Program-made: the position numbers and the translations under genes
Shown: positions 29,883 through 39,700 of the stretch, piece after piece
How positions within the stretch are numbered: the stretch's first letter is position 1
How the letters are laid out: every line of letters starts with the position of its first letter
Notes under the pieces: generated by a model
The model's database searches: none
What the model saw: the letters and a program-made list of their open reading frames with translations, nothing else
Told to the model about the DNA's origin: nothing
From: Colwellia polaris
GTDB taxonomy: Bacteria > Pseudomonadota > Gammaproteobacteria > Enterobacterales > Alteromonadaceae
Assembly (NCBI RefSeq): GCF_002104515.1
Contig: NZ_NBOE01000005.1
Span: 227,216-291,215 of the forward strand
DNA length: 64,000 bases
Direction: 5' to 3'

Positions 29883-31868
29883 TTAAGTCACTTCTATTGC
29901 TTTTTTCTTGGCAGACATTCGATAAAAGGCAAAAAACAAAATAACCGCAATTTGCGCAATAGCTCCCTGCCAGGTTGAACCTACACCAATCCAAGGTAAA
30001 TCAACATGTATTGGCAAGGCCGAAATACCGATCACTGCAGCTTCTTGTAAAGCGCTAATCGCTTTACCCATTAAGATAAATGCTAATGCGAGTAACAAAT
30101 AAGTGGTCATAGAGAAAAAGCGCGCAATAGGTAATTTTATTGAATACTTTAATATCACCCAAGCGACTACCGCTAAAATAACCACACCGACTACAAAACC
30201 AGAAACCGCAACAGAATATTGCTCAGACGATGCTTGTGTTAACAACGACTGATAAAATAAAACCGTTTCAAACACTTCACGATACACGGCAATAAATGCA
30301 AGTAAGGTTAATCCCCATAATGTACCTGCCTTTAACTGGGTATTAATATGTTTTTGAATATAGGCTTGCCATTGCTCAGCATTGGTTTTACTGTGCATCC
30401 ATATACCTACATATAACAGCATAACTGCGGCTAGTAGTGCTGCAACACCTTCCATTACTTCACGGCTTGCACCACTTATGTCTATAAGAGACTGTGCTAA
30501 AGCCCATGTTGCAACGCCGGCTATTAAAGCTAATATCCAACCAGCATGTACATATTTAACTGCATCACGTCTGTTGGTTTTAATTAGTACTGTCATGAGT
30601 GCAATAACTACTAATAATGCTTCAAGCCCTTCACGTAGTAAAATCACCAAACTCGCAGAAAACAAAGCACTGCTTGATAATGCTGCCCCTGTTAAAAGTT
30701 GCTCGGCTTCATCTAACTGAGTAAATATTTCAGCTGATAATTGTTTAAGTTGTTCTTCTTCCCCTGCCGTATTAATAACTTGTCGCAAATTAATAAGGTT
30801 TACTTCTATGTTCTTACGTAAAACTTCGTCTCTTGCATCTAAACTATTTTCAATTAATTCAAAACCATCAAGGTAAGCACTCACGGCAAGAGTATTAGCT
30901 TTGGCATATTCATTATTATGAAAGGCACTAATGGCAGCACTTAGTTGGCTTTTAGTGATATCAATTGGATTTTGTTGTTTATTAAACAATAAAGAAGGCG
31001 TTGAACGATATGTATCAATAAAATTGGCGTTAATATTTTCATCACTATTGATTAACTGGCTAGGATTAAAGTTTATCCAGTTTTGCAAATCAATGTCTGG
31101 TGCTGAATTTGTTGGAGACTTTATTGAAGGTTGTATTGCATTAGTTTTATCTTTAAATGCAAGTCCACCAACATAAAATGCTAATGACCAACGTTGCTGT
31201 TCTTTCAGCTGTGTAAACGCTGGCATTGCAGTATCATCTAAGCCGTTAGAAATAGCGTCAAACAAGCCTAACAATGAGCGGTTTACTGCTCTTGTTTTAT
31301 CAGTAAAGTTGGTTGGCTCTGGTGATAAGCCCTTTGCTAAAATACCATCACCTTTGCCGGTAGCACCATGACAGCTAACACAGTTTTCTTGAAATAAAGT
31401 TTGTGTATCTTTTTCCGGTAATAATCTACTCGGTAATAATGACTCAGGTAATATAGCTAACAACTGACCACGAATTGTTGCGCTTATTTGGCGAATGTTA
31501 CTTACAGACTCTTTGTTTTTAATCGCTTGTTCTAACGCTAACGATTCATTATAAATTGCTGCTTTTTGCTCCTCGCCAATTTGACTCGAAACTCGCTCAA
31601 CAATCATAGATGAAAACTCAAGCATTTCTTGGTATTCACCTTCATTAATCACTAAACCATTTTCAACCGCATCAGCGTAATCAACACCTATATATTCTGC
31701 TAACTGAGCTAACTGTCGTAATTGAGCGGTATCGTTAGTTTGGGCAGAAGCCTGTATTGAAAGCAAATTAAGCGACAGAAAAAGCACTGTCGCTATGCTG
31801 AATAACGTGTGTTTAATTTTTAATAATAAACTATTGGAATGACAAAAATAGGTAGCGCTTTTCTTCAT
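29883..31868 (-). CDS. Cytochrome c / FTR1-family high-affinity iron permease
   Basis: 661 residues in two parts. After a signal/anchor segment (about 20-43) there is a periplasmic part with one class I cytochrome c heme motif CVSCH near residue 162 and a distal methionine candidate in AMPAFTQL. The C-terminal half is an FTR1 iron permease with about seven helices: REGLE near residue 413 and a second RExxE-like site REVFE near 527, both iron-carrying motifs of the family. Fused heme domains occur in FTR1 proteins that probably couple ferrous iron oxidation to uptake. A Fur-box match lies 29 bases upstream of the start. Neighbouring copper genes suggest a link to copper-dependent handling, but the gene is a separate unit. 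Confidence 0.88.
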   Translation of the reverse strand: MKKSATYFCHSNSLLLKIKHTLFSIATVLFLSLNLLSIQASAQTNDTAQLRQLAQLAEYIGVDYADAVENGLVINEGEYQEMLEFSSMIVERVSSQIGEEQKAAIYNESLALEQAIKNKESVSNIRQISATIRGQLLAILPESLLPSRLLPEKDTQTLFQENCVSCHGATGKGDGILAKGLSPEPTNFTDKTRAVNRSLLGLFDAISNGLDDTAMPAFTQLKEQQRWSLAFYVGGLAFKDKTNAIQPSIKSPTNSAPDIDLQNWINFNPSQLINSDENINANFIDTYRSTPSLLFNKQQNPIDITKSQLSAAISAFHNNEYAKANTLAVSAYLDGFELIENSLDARDEVLRKNIEVNLINLRQVINTAGEEEQLKQLSAEIFTQLDEAEQLLTGAALSSSALFSASLVILLREGLEALLVVIALMTVLIKTNRRDAVKYVHAGWILALIAGVATWALAQSLIDISGASREVMEGVAALLAAVMLLYVGIWMHSKTNAEQWQAYIQKHINTQLKAGTLWGLTLLAFIAVYREVFETVLFYQSLLTQASSEQYSVAVSGFVVGVVILAVVAWVILKYSIKLPIARFFSMTTYLLLALAFILMGKAISALQEAAVIGISALPIHVDLPWIGVGSTWQGAIAQIAVILFFAFYRMSAKKKAIEVT

Positions 31869-31896
31869 GTTAAATAACCTTAACCATATTGCGTAA

Positions 31897-31911
31897 TGAT
31901 AACTATTATCA
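31897..31911. promoter_or_regulatory. Fur box upstream of the FTR1 gene
   Basis: TGATAACTATTATCA matches the 7-1-7 Fur consensus (TGATAAT-n-ATTATCA) at 13 of the 14 arm positions. It lies 29 bases before the FTR1 ATG, where binding would block transcription. Iron repression is therefore predicted. Confidence 0.8.
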
Positions 31912-32286
31912 ATTGTAAGCTATGTATTAACAAATGTAATTAATTAAATTTACTTAAAATGTAGCTAAAGTGTAATAGTCTAAAGTACTAATGTTTAAAG
32001 ATTATTCTGAAGGCTATTTATTCACGATATTCTTAAAATAATTTGAAGTTAATTTTCAACATTAGGTCGATTTAACGCTATGATAAATACCACGTAAGTT
32101 AATCAATTAAATGTTACCTAGTCTGTTCCATTTCAAATTGCAGCCTCATTAAGTCATCCCTTAATACACTAAAATTAAAGCGGTCAACTTTTAACTTTAA
32201 TCTTGCCTATTTTCTCATAAGCTATTGATTTACAATAATCTACAGATAATTCACTCATGCTAATATGCATTATATTTAAGACTGGT
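31912..32286. other. Intergenic region without recognised gene
   Basis: 375 bases between the Fur box and the 3' end of the cupredoxin gene. AT-rich; no open frame with a ribosome site and no clear terminator stem were found. Confidence 0.4.
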
Positions 32287-32670
32287 TTATTTAACTAATA
32301 ATGTTCCGTTATACATTTTCATTTGGCAATGGAATACATATTCACCTTGTTGCATAGCCGGTAGTTGTATTTTTACAAGTTTATTAAGCGGTAGTTCTGC
32401 GCTTATGTCAAAGTCAGGGAACATCACAGTCGCAGCACACGAGCTAGAGTCTTTGCGAATAAAATTAATATTTAAAGGCTTATTCTCAGGCGATAGCAGA
32501 TGAGCAGGTTGATAAATTCCTGAATCAACCACCACAGTAACTTCATTACTGCACTTGTTATCAATCTTTTCACTTTTAACAGCTACCGCTGTTGCCGTAG
32601 GTTTATATAGCCAAAACCACCATATAATTAAAATAATTAATCCTAAGCCCGTTAAATTGATCAGTAACAT
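32287..32670 (-). CDS. Membrane-anchored cupredoxin-like protein
   Basis: 127 residues. One N-terminal hydrophobic helix (about 3-21, INLTGLGLIILIIWWFWLY) then a periplasmic domain similar to the EfeO-type cupredoxin_1 fold: GIYQPAHLLSPENKPLNINFIRKDSSSC, a VMFPDFDI strand and the C-terminal GEYVFHCQMKMYNGTLLVK. The cysteine and methionines of FHCQMKM, with C near residue 80, are plausible copper ligands. It starts 21 bases after copA with an AAAGGG ribosome site, so it is the third gene of the MerR-copA operon. Likely role: accepting copper exported by CopA in the periplasm (inference). Confidence 0.75.
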   Translation of the reverse strand: MLLINLTGLGLIILIIWWFWLYKPTATAVAVKSEKIDNKCSNEVTVVVDSGIYQPAHLLSPENKPLNINFIRKDSSSCAATVMFPDFDISAELPLNKLVKIQLPAMQQGEYVFHCQMKMYNGTLLVK

Positions 32671-32691
32671 GCGTTTGCCCTTTAATTATTT

Positions 32692-34935
32692 CTATTGTGG
32701 TTTGAATAAGCGTAAACGGTTGGCATTACTTACCACCGTTAATGATGAAAATGCCATTGCAGCACCGGCGACAACGGGGTTTAACATTAAACCAAAAAAT
32801 GGATACAAAATACCTGCGGCAACAGGTATACCGGCCACATTATAAATAAAGGCACCAAACAAGTTTTGTTTAATGTTGGCTAATGTTGCTTTACTCACCG
32901 CAATAGCATCAGCAAGGCCATGTAAAGATCCTCGCATTAAGGTAATGTCGGCACTTTCAATCGCTACATCTGTGCCCGTGCCAATAGCAAAGCCAACATT
33001 AGCTAAGGCTAAAGCGGGTGCATCATTAATGCCATCTCCTGTCATACCTACAATTTCACCTTGCGCTTGTAACTCAGCAACTTTGTTAGATTTTTCTTCC
33101 GGTAGCACTTCAGCAAACACTTCTTTAATACCAACTTGCTGTGCTACTGCATTTGCCGTTGCTCTGTTATCACCCGTTAGCATTACCACTCTAATATCTT
33201 TAGCTTGTAGTCTTTTAATGGCAGCCACTGAGTCAGCTTTGATCGGATCTGAAACCGCTATAATCGCCACTAATTTATTATCAATAGCTAAATACATAGG
33301 TGTTTTTGCGCTATCAGCAAGTTGCTGCGCACGTGCTACAAAGTCATTTAACGCTATAGCGTTTTTTAACATCAGCTTTTGGTTACCAAAAATTAACTGC
33401 TGATTGTTTAACTTAGCTTGCACCCCATAGCCTGCAATAGCGTTAAATTCTGAGGTGTTCTCAAGTACAAGATTCTTAGCAAGTGCTGAGTCAACAATAG
33501 CTTGGGCAAGTGGGTGCTCTGAGTTGCTTTCAATACTTCCAGCTAAGGTTAAAATTTGTTGCTCGCTATAGTTCCTGTCAGCAATAATAATGTCAGTAAC
33601 TGAAGGTTTTCCCTCAGTAATTGTGCCTGTTTTATCTAATATCATTGCAGTAATTTTAGAGGCCGTTTGTAGCGCTTCACCATGTCGTATCAACACCCCC
33701 GATTCTGCAGCTTTACCGACACCAACCATAACAGACATAGGCGTTGCTAAACCCAGGGCACATGGACAAGCGATAATTAACACCGTTGTTGCTGAAACAA
33801 CGGCATAAGCAATAACAGGATCTGGTCCAAAGTTAAACCAAACTAAAGCGCTTAGAATTGCAATTATCATGACAACAGGAACAAAATACGCTGAAATTAC
33901 ATCGGCTAATCGTCCAATTGATGGCTTAGAGTTTTGTGCTTTTTTCACCATATTAATAATGTGTGCTATGGCTGTGTCTTTACCTATTCTCGTGGCTTGA
34001 AATAAAATTGAGCCTGATTTGTTAAGTGTGCCAGCAACAATTTCATCGCCCTTACCTTTTTCAATAGGCATAGGTTCGCCTGTTAACATTGATTCATCAA
34101 TGGCAGTATTACCCTGTATTACAACCCCATCTACAGGCACTTTTTCACCTGGACGAACGCGTACAATGTCATCAAGTAAAACCTGTTCAATCGCAATATC
34201 AAGCTCTTTATTGTCCCGTACAACCCTCGCGGTTTTAACTTGTAAGCCAATTAAACGTTTTATCGCTTCACTGGTTTTTCCTCTGGCTTTGACTTCAAGC
34301 GCTAAACCTAAATTGATTAAACCAATAATCATGGCGGTGGCTTCAAAATAAACATGGCGAGCCATCTCTGGCAACACCATAGGAAATAAGACCACTACCA
34401 TAGAATATAACCAAGCAGTGCCTGTTCCTAAGGCAATTAAAGTATCCATATTAGCGCTATGATTAACCAGTGACTTCCAAGCACCTAAGTAAAAATGTTT
34501 ACCCGAAAAGTACATGATAGCCGCACACAAAACCCCAATAAATAACCAAACAGTTCGCGCTAAAGATGTGTCAGCCGTCATTGCCCCACCAGCCAGGCCA
34601 TAAACAATTAACGGAATTCCTAAACCTAAGGCCATCCACATTTGTTTGATTAGGCTGTTATAATATTTTTGATCAGCAATTTCTTTCTCATCGATTAATT
34701 CATTATCGCTACTCTCACTAACACTTTTGGCGTTATAACCAATAGATTCAATCGCGTTAATCAATACTTTAGCGTTAACATCACCTGTAATTGAAACCAT
34801 GCGTAAAGCAAAGTTCATTTGTGCATTCTCAACACCAGAAATATTGTTTAATACGGTTTCAATTTTGCCTACACAACTCGCGCAACCGGCTCCTTCAATG
34901 ATTAATTCTTGCGTCGATTCAGTTAATTTACTCAT
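32692..34935 (-). CDS. copA: Copper-exporting P1B-type ATPase
   Basis: 747 residues from ATG 34935 (AAAGGA six bases upstream); an adjacent in-frame GTG at 34938 is too close to the ribosome site. One N-terminal HMA domain carries GAGCASC. Then come membrane helices, the actuator TGEP, the transport motif ACPCALGLATP near residue 390, the phosphorylation site DKTGTITEG near 433, and GDGINDAPALA near 635. The last helices contain YN and MAFSS, the set typical of Cu+ pumps (P1B-1). It pumps cytosolic Cu+ to the periplasm. The gene lies between a MerR regulator (18-base gap) and a cupredoxin gene. Confidence 0.95.
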   Translation of the reverse strand: MSKLTESTQELIIEGAGCASCVGKIETVLNNISGVENAQMNFALRMVSITGDVNAKVLINAIESIGYNAKSVSESSDNELIDEKEIADQKYYNSLIKQMWMALGLGIPLIVYGLAGGAMTADTSLARTVWLFIGVLCAAIMYFSGKHFYLGAWKSLVNHSANMDTLIALGTGTAWLYSMVVVLFPMVLPEMARHVYFEATAMIIGLINLGLALEVKARGKTSEAIKRLIGLQVKTARVVRDNKELDIAIEQVLLDDIVRVRPGEKVPVDGVVIQGNTAIDESMLTGEPMPIEKGKGDEIVAGTLNKSGSILFQATRIGKDTAIAHIINMVKKAQNSKPSIGRLADVISAYFVPVVMIIAILSALVWFNFGPDPVIAYAVVSATTVLIIACPCALGLATPMSVMVGVGKAAESGVLIRHGEALQTASKITAMILDKTGTITEGKPSVTDIIIADRNYSEQQILTLAGSIESNSEHPLAQAIVDSALAKNLVLENTSEFNAIAGYGVQAKLNNQQLIFGNQKLMLKNAIALNDFVARAQQLADSAKTPMYLAIDNKLVAIIAVSDPIKADSVAAIKRLQAKDIRVVMLTGDNRATANAVAQQVGIKEVFAEVLPEEKSNKVAELQAQGEIVGMTGDGINDAPALALANVGFAIGTGTDVAIESADITLMRGSLHGLADAIAVSKATLANIKQNLFGAFIYNVAGIPVAAGILYPFFGLMLNPVVAGAAMAFSSLTVVSNANRLRLFKPQ

Positions 34936-34953
34936 CACTTTTCCTTTGCTAGA

Positions 34954-35358
34954 TTAATATTTCCCTGCTTCTATTAGGTGACATATCATTTGTCCAGTTG
35001 GCGCTTTATCAGGCTTACTTTGCCAATCATCAATCGCGCTTCTTAGTTTTTCTCGTAATTCAAATGCTGCTTGAAATTGCTTTTCTGTTTCAGCCAAATG
35101 ATTTTCGATAATCTCTCTAACCAATGGACAAGCAAAATGTCCTTTATCGGATTCCAATAAAATATTTTTGATCTCTGCAACTGAGAAGTTTAATTGCCGA
35201 GCACTTAAAATGAATTTAAGTCTATTCTGCGCAGTTTTCCCATAATTTTTATAACCATTCGTTGGATTTTTACTTGCCGTTATAAATTCAATTTTGGTGT
35301 AATATCGAACGGTATCAGGCGTGGTGTTCATTGCATTTGCTAGCTCAGTAACTGTCAT
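34954..35358 (-). CDS. MerR-family metal-responsive activator of the copA operon
   Basis: 134 residues. N-terminal winged helix-turn-helix (MTVTELANAMNTTPDTVRYYTKIEF) and the coiled dimer helix follow MerR layout. Only two cysteines are seen, C77 (HFACPLV) and C126 (MICHLIE); CueR-type sensors normally use a closely spaced pair around 112 and 120. So the assignment to CueR is by operon position, not by its ligand loop; the metal may be Cu+ or another soft metal. Its own promoter upstream has the 19-bp spacer of MerR-activated promoters, indicating autoregulation together with copA. Confidence 0.85.
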   Translation of the reverse strand: MTVTELANAMNTTPDTVRYYTKIEFITASKNPTNGYKNYGKTAQNRLKFILSARQLNFSVAEIKNILLESDKGHFACPLVREIIENHLAETEKQFQAAFELREKLRSAIDDWQSKPDKAPTGQMICHLIEAGKY

Positions 35359-35412
35359 AGCTTTAACCTTTGGTCGATAAATTAAGTAGCTTAATTTTAA
35401 TAATTTGAATAG

Positions 35413-35443
35413 ATTTTACAGCTGTGTCTAAGACACAGGTCAA
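35413..35443 (-). promoter_or_regulatory. MerR-type promoter of the regulator-copA-cupredoxin operon
   Basis: On the minus strand: -35 TTGACC, a 19-base spacer, -10 TAAAAT. Inside the spacer is a perfect 8-1-8 palindrome CTGTGTCT-A-AGACACAG (35422-35438). The overlong 19-bp spacer with a central dyad is the signature of promoters untwisted by MerR-family activators. Transcription would start about 45-50 bases before the regulator ATG. Confidence 0.88.
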
Positions 35444-35466
35444 GCGAATAATGTCAAAAAAACTGT

Positions 35467-35571
35467 CTTTCAAAACAGTTACCTTTAAAACCATAACCTT
35501 CAAAACTATTGCCTCCTAAACCATACTCTTCGAAACAACCCCCTTCGAAACAGTGAGCATTTAAAATACCC
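35467..35571. repeat. Degenerate 15-bp tandem repeat, seven copies
   Basis: Seven units in exact 15-base register, consensus close to CCTTCRAAACNATNN, upstream of the copA-operon promoter. Because the unit is a multiple of three it reads as FKT-type pentapeptide repeats on the plus strand, but there is a stop in unit four and no start, so no gene is called. Confidence 0.8.
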
Positions 35572-35648
35572 ACGCACTTGGCCTTTTCACATTAATTTTT
35601 ATCATTCCCTATGACTTATTATCACTTAATTTTCCTAGACATTACTGG

Positions 35649-36467
35649 CTAAGTTGACAATAAAGCTAGCGATGACTTATGAATACAAACAATACCGTCT
35701 GCGGCATTAACAGCGAGTAAGCTGTCGTCTTCAAAAGCTACATGGCCTGGTTGTGCCGTAGGTTTGTATGCAGCTAATTCAATATGGGTGGCGGCCCATA
35801 AATCTTTGTCTAACTTAATTAATAGCCCCATATGCCCAAAACGCTTAACTTTTTGGTCAATATCATTTATCGACATTTTAAAATCTAAGATTCGTTCAGC
35901 AACATCTGTTCTAGGCCAATACGAGTGGTTAATTTGTGGGCGTGCAGCGTTATAGTAATGTTCGATATTGTCAAAGAAACGTTGTAACAAATTTACGGAT
36001 TCAAGATGTACTTTTATCATCAAGGTGGTTAGCGTTTCATTGGCAGATTGTGACAACTGGCTCTGTAATATAATGTCACCACAATCAAATTTTTCAGCAA
36101 TTTTATGTAACGTTATTCCTGAAAATTTTGGCTGCGTTATTAAAAAAGGTAAAGGTGTTGGGCCTCTACCCTCAGGCAATAATGTCGGATGAATATTAAT
36201 GGCATACTTTACTTTGGTTACGGGGAGTAAATAAGAGTATTCAGCAACAATAAACATCTCTGCCCCGAGTGTTATTAATTGATTTAATTCACTCTCGCTC
36301 GGTTTATGGCTATGTAAAGGGATACAGTTGTCAGCGCATACGCTATCGATAATCGAAGAGTTACGTGCTGAATTATTTTTATATACTCTTAGTATTTCAT
36401 GACCTTGGGCCAATAAATACTTTAAACATGAGGAGAATAAATTATTCCCAAAATAAACAATTTTCAT
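35649..36467 (-). CDS. Stand-alone formyltransferase-family protein
   Basis: 272 residues. The N-terminal Rossmann half resembles 10-formyltetrahydrofolate-dependent formyltransferases such as Fmt, PurN and sugar formyltransferases. The catalytic N-H-D set is visible: NIHPTLLPEGRGPTP (N and H) and FDCGDIILQ (D), with SGITLHKIAEKFD between. The C-terminal part is short and unlike the tRNA-binding domain of Fmt. The substrate is unknown; amino-sugar formylation is a common role for such stand-alone enzymes, but no sugar pathway genes are nearby. It is isolated between cusA and the MerR gene. Confidence 0.75.
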   Translation of the reverse strand: MKIVYFGNNLFSSCLKYLLAQGHEILRVYKNNSARNSSIIDSVCADNCIPLHSHKPSESELNQLITLGAEMFIVAEYSYLLPVTKVKYAINIHPTLLPEGRGPTPLPFLITQPKFSGITLHKIAEKFDCGDIILQSQLSQSANETLTTLMIKVHLESVNLLQRFFDNIEHYYNAARPQINHSYWPRTDVAERILDFKMSINDIDQKVKRFGHMGLLIKLDKDLWAATHIELAAYKPTAQPGHVAFEDDSLLAVNAADGIVCIHKSSLALLST

Positions 36468-36784
36468 AATCAGATTTCAATATAGTGGTTCAAAATAAAG
36501 CTTTTAAATATTTTATAAATAATATTTAGTTCAGCTATCTAAGTTAAGTAAAGGTATGGGTGAACTTATCATTAATTTTGCTGCAAATATTTTACGAGTT
36601 ACTTTAGGTTTAAAACCAAGTTTAAGCATATGTTTGAATACCTTGCACAGCTTATTCAGTAATAAGACCTTTAATTAAGCATTAAAATTACCATAACAGG
36701 ATTATTCGTTGATAACCCTGTTTCCACACGTAACTTATTTATAACTTTAGCTAGCCCTGTAAATATAAAAAGTTCATCAGCCCA
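36468..36784. other. Intergenic region between cusA and the formyltransferase gene
   Basis: 317 bases. A possible terminator stem for cusA, AACAGG / CCTGTT with an inner TTAT/ATAA pair, lies at 36695-36722, about 60 bases past the cusA stop. The rest shows nothing recognisable and should include the formyltransferase promoter. Confidence 0.4.
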
Positions 36785-39700
36785 TTATTTGTTTTTGCAA
36801 TCTCTAGCGTTAATCGATGAACAGCGCCATAAATAAAACAAAGCAGGTAAAACAAGTAAGGTTAATATCACCGCACTTAACATGCCGCCAACCATAGGAG
36901 CTGCTATTCTGCTCATCACTTCAGAGCCCGTACCTGTGCCATATAAAATAGGTAGTAAGCCAACAATAATGGCAGCAGCAGTCATCATTACTGGGCGCAC
37001 GCGCATGCCAGCGCCATGCAACACCGCCTGAAATAAATCTGCTTTTGTTGTGGTAATATTTTTTGAGCTATGATCCTCTAACATGGTTTTATAGGCTTGG
37101 TTTAGATACACCAACATAATCACACCAATTTCAACCGCCACCCCTGCAAGGGCAATAAAACCAACCCCTACTGCTACTGAGAAGTTAAAGCCCTCTAAAT
37201 ACATCAACCAAATACTGCCTACCATAGCGAGCGGTAATGTTCCCATAATCATCGCTACTTCAATGACATTTCTAAAGTTTAAATAAAGTAAAATAACAAT
37301 AATAAATAGTGTTAAAGGCACCACATACGCCAACTTAGCTTTTGCTCGCTGCATATACTCGTATTGGCCAGCCCAAGTAACTGAGTATCCTGCAGGTAGC
37401 ACTAATTGCTCGGCAACAACTTCCTTAGCCGCTTCAACATAAGTACCAACATCGACACCTTCAATATCGACATACGACCAACCATTTAAACGAGCATTTT
37501 CAGATTTAATACCTGGTGGCCCCTCTTCAATATAAATATTGGCAACATCGCCTAAGGCAATACGCTGACCATTGGGTGTCACTAGAGGTAATATTGATAA
37601 TTGTTCAGGCGAGTCACGATAGTCTTGCAAGTAACGCACATTAACGGGGTATCGCTCTAAGCGCTCAACGGTTTGAGTAACATTCATGCCGCCAATCGCA
37701 GTAGCAACCACTTGTTGAATGTCAGCAATGTTTAAACCGTAGCGAGCAGCTTTTAAACGTTGAATATCGACTTTAATATAACGACCGCCAGCAACGCGTT
37801 CAGCGTAAACAGACGTAGTACCTGGTACAGTTTTTAAAATAGTTTCTAACTGCAGGCCTATGTCTTGAATAACCGATAAATCTGGCCCTGCGACTTTAAT
37901 GCCAACGGGGGTTTTAATGCCTGTTGCTAACATATCAATACGGGTTTTTATTGGCATAACCCAAGCGTTAGTTACCCCTGGAAGTTTGACTAAAGCATCA
38001 AGTTCTTTTTTCAGGCTCTCTGCTGTTACACCTGCTCGCCATTGGTCTTGAGGTTTAAACTGAATAAAAGTTTCTATCATGGTGAGTGGCGCAGGATCGG
38101 TTGCGGTTTCTGCACGCCCTACTTTACCAAACACTGTTTTTACTTCTGGTACCGTTTTAATCAATTTGTCAGTTTGCTGAAGTAGTTGGCGAGCTTTACC
38201 AATTGAAATACCCGGATACGTGGTTGGCATATACATTAAATCGCCTTCATCAAGCGGTGGTATAAACTCACTACCAACTTTATTAATTGGATAGATGCCA
38301 ATAGCCAAAACAATTAACGCTACAAATAACGTTACTTTAGGAAAGTTTAAAACGGCTTTAAGTGCTGGCATATAAATAAAGGTTAAAAATCGATTAACCG
38401 GGTTTTTATGCTCGGGTAGCACTTTACCTCGAATAAAATAGCCCATTAATACCGGCACAAGTGTAATAGCCAATGCCGCACTCGCCGCCATGGCATAAGT
38501 TTTGGTAAAAGCGAGTGGCGCAAACATGCGCCCCTCTTGCGCTTCTAAGGTAAATACCGGCACAAAACTTACGGTAATAATAAGTAAACTAAAGAATAAC
38601 GCAGGGCCAACTTCACTGGCTGAGTCAGCCACTATTTGCCAGCGGTTCTCTTTTGTTAGTGGGGTCTTTTCCATATGCTTATGCATGTTTTCTATCATTA
38701 CAATAGCCCCATCAATCATCGCCCCTATGGCAATAGCAATACCGCCTAACGACATAATATTGGCGTTAAGCCCTTGTATATGCATGATGATAAATGCGGT
38801 TAAAATACCCACAGGTAAACTGATAATCGCGACTAATGATGAGCGCACATGAAATAAGAAAATAATGCACACTAATGCCACTACACCAAACTCTTCTAAT
38901 AACTTAAATGCTAAATTATCAACAGCGCGTTCTATTAATGCAGATCGGTCATAAACCGGCACAATTTCTACACCATCTGGTAAACCTTTTTTAAGTTTTT
39001 CAAGTTTGGCTTTTACGCCATTAATTACTTGTTGAGCGTTTTCACCAAAACGCATAACCACAATACCGCCAACCGTTTCACCTTTGCCGTTAAGCTCAGC
39101 AATACCTCTGCGCATTTGCGGGCCTGTGCCAATATCAGCGACATGTTTAAGCAATAATGGAGTGCCATTTTTATTTAACCCAAGCGGAATATGTTCTAGA
39201 TCTTCAACGCCTTTAATATAGCCAGTTGCTCGCACCATATATTCTGCTTCAGCCATTTCAACCACCGAAGCACCAATTTCTTGGTTACCTTGCTTAATGG
39301 CGGTTTGAATAAGCGAAAGTGGAATACCATAAGCACGTAATTTGTCAGGATTTACGTTAACTTGATACTGTTTCACCATACCGCCAAGTGCGGTAACTTC
39401 AGACACACCCGGTACCGTTTGTAATTCAAACTTTAAAAACCAGTCTTGAATGCTGCGAAGTTGGCTTAAATCATGTTGGCCAGTGGTATCGGTAAGCGCA
39501 TATAAATAAACCCAGCCCACTCCTGTGGCATCAGGCCCAAGTTGTGGACGCGCATCACTGGGCAAGCTTGGTGCAACTTGGCTTAGATATTCAAGTACTC
39601 TAGAACGCGCCCAATATAGATCGGTATCTTCATCAAAAATAACGTAAACATAAGAGTCTCCGAAAAAAGAATAGCCGCGAACAGTTACCGCGCCAGGCAC

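Noticed and set aside
35467..35571. Pentapeptide-repeat protein gene on the plus strand
   Set aside because: A stop codon interrupts the fourth unit and there is no start codon with a ribosome site.
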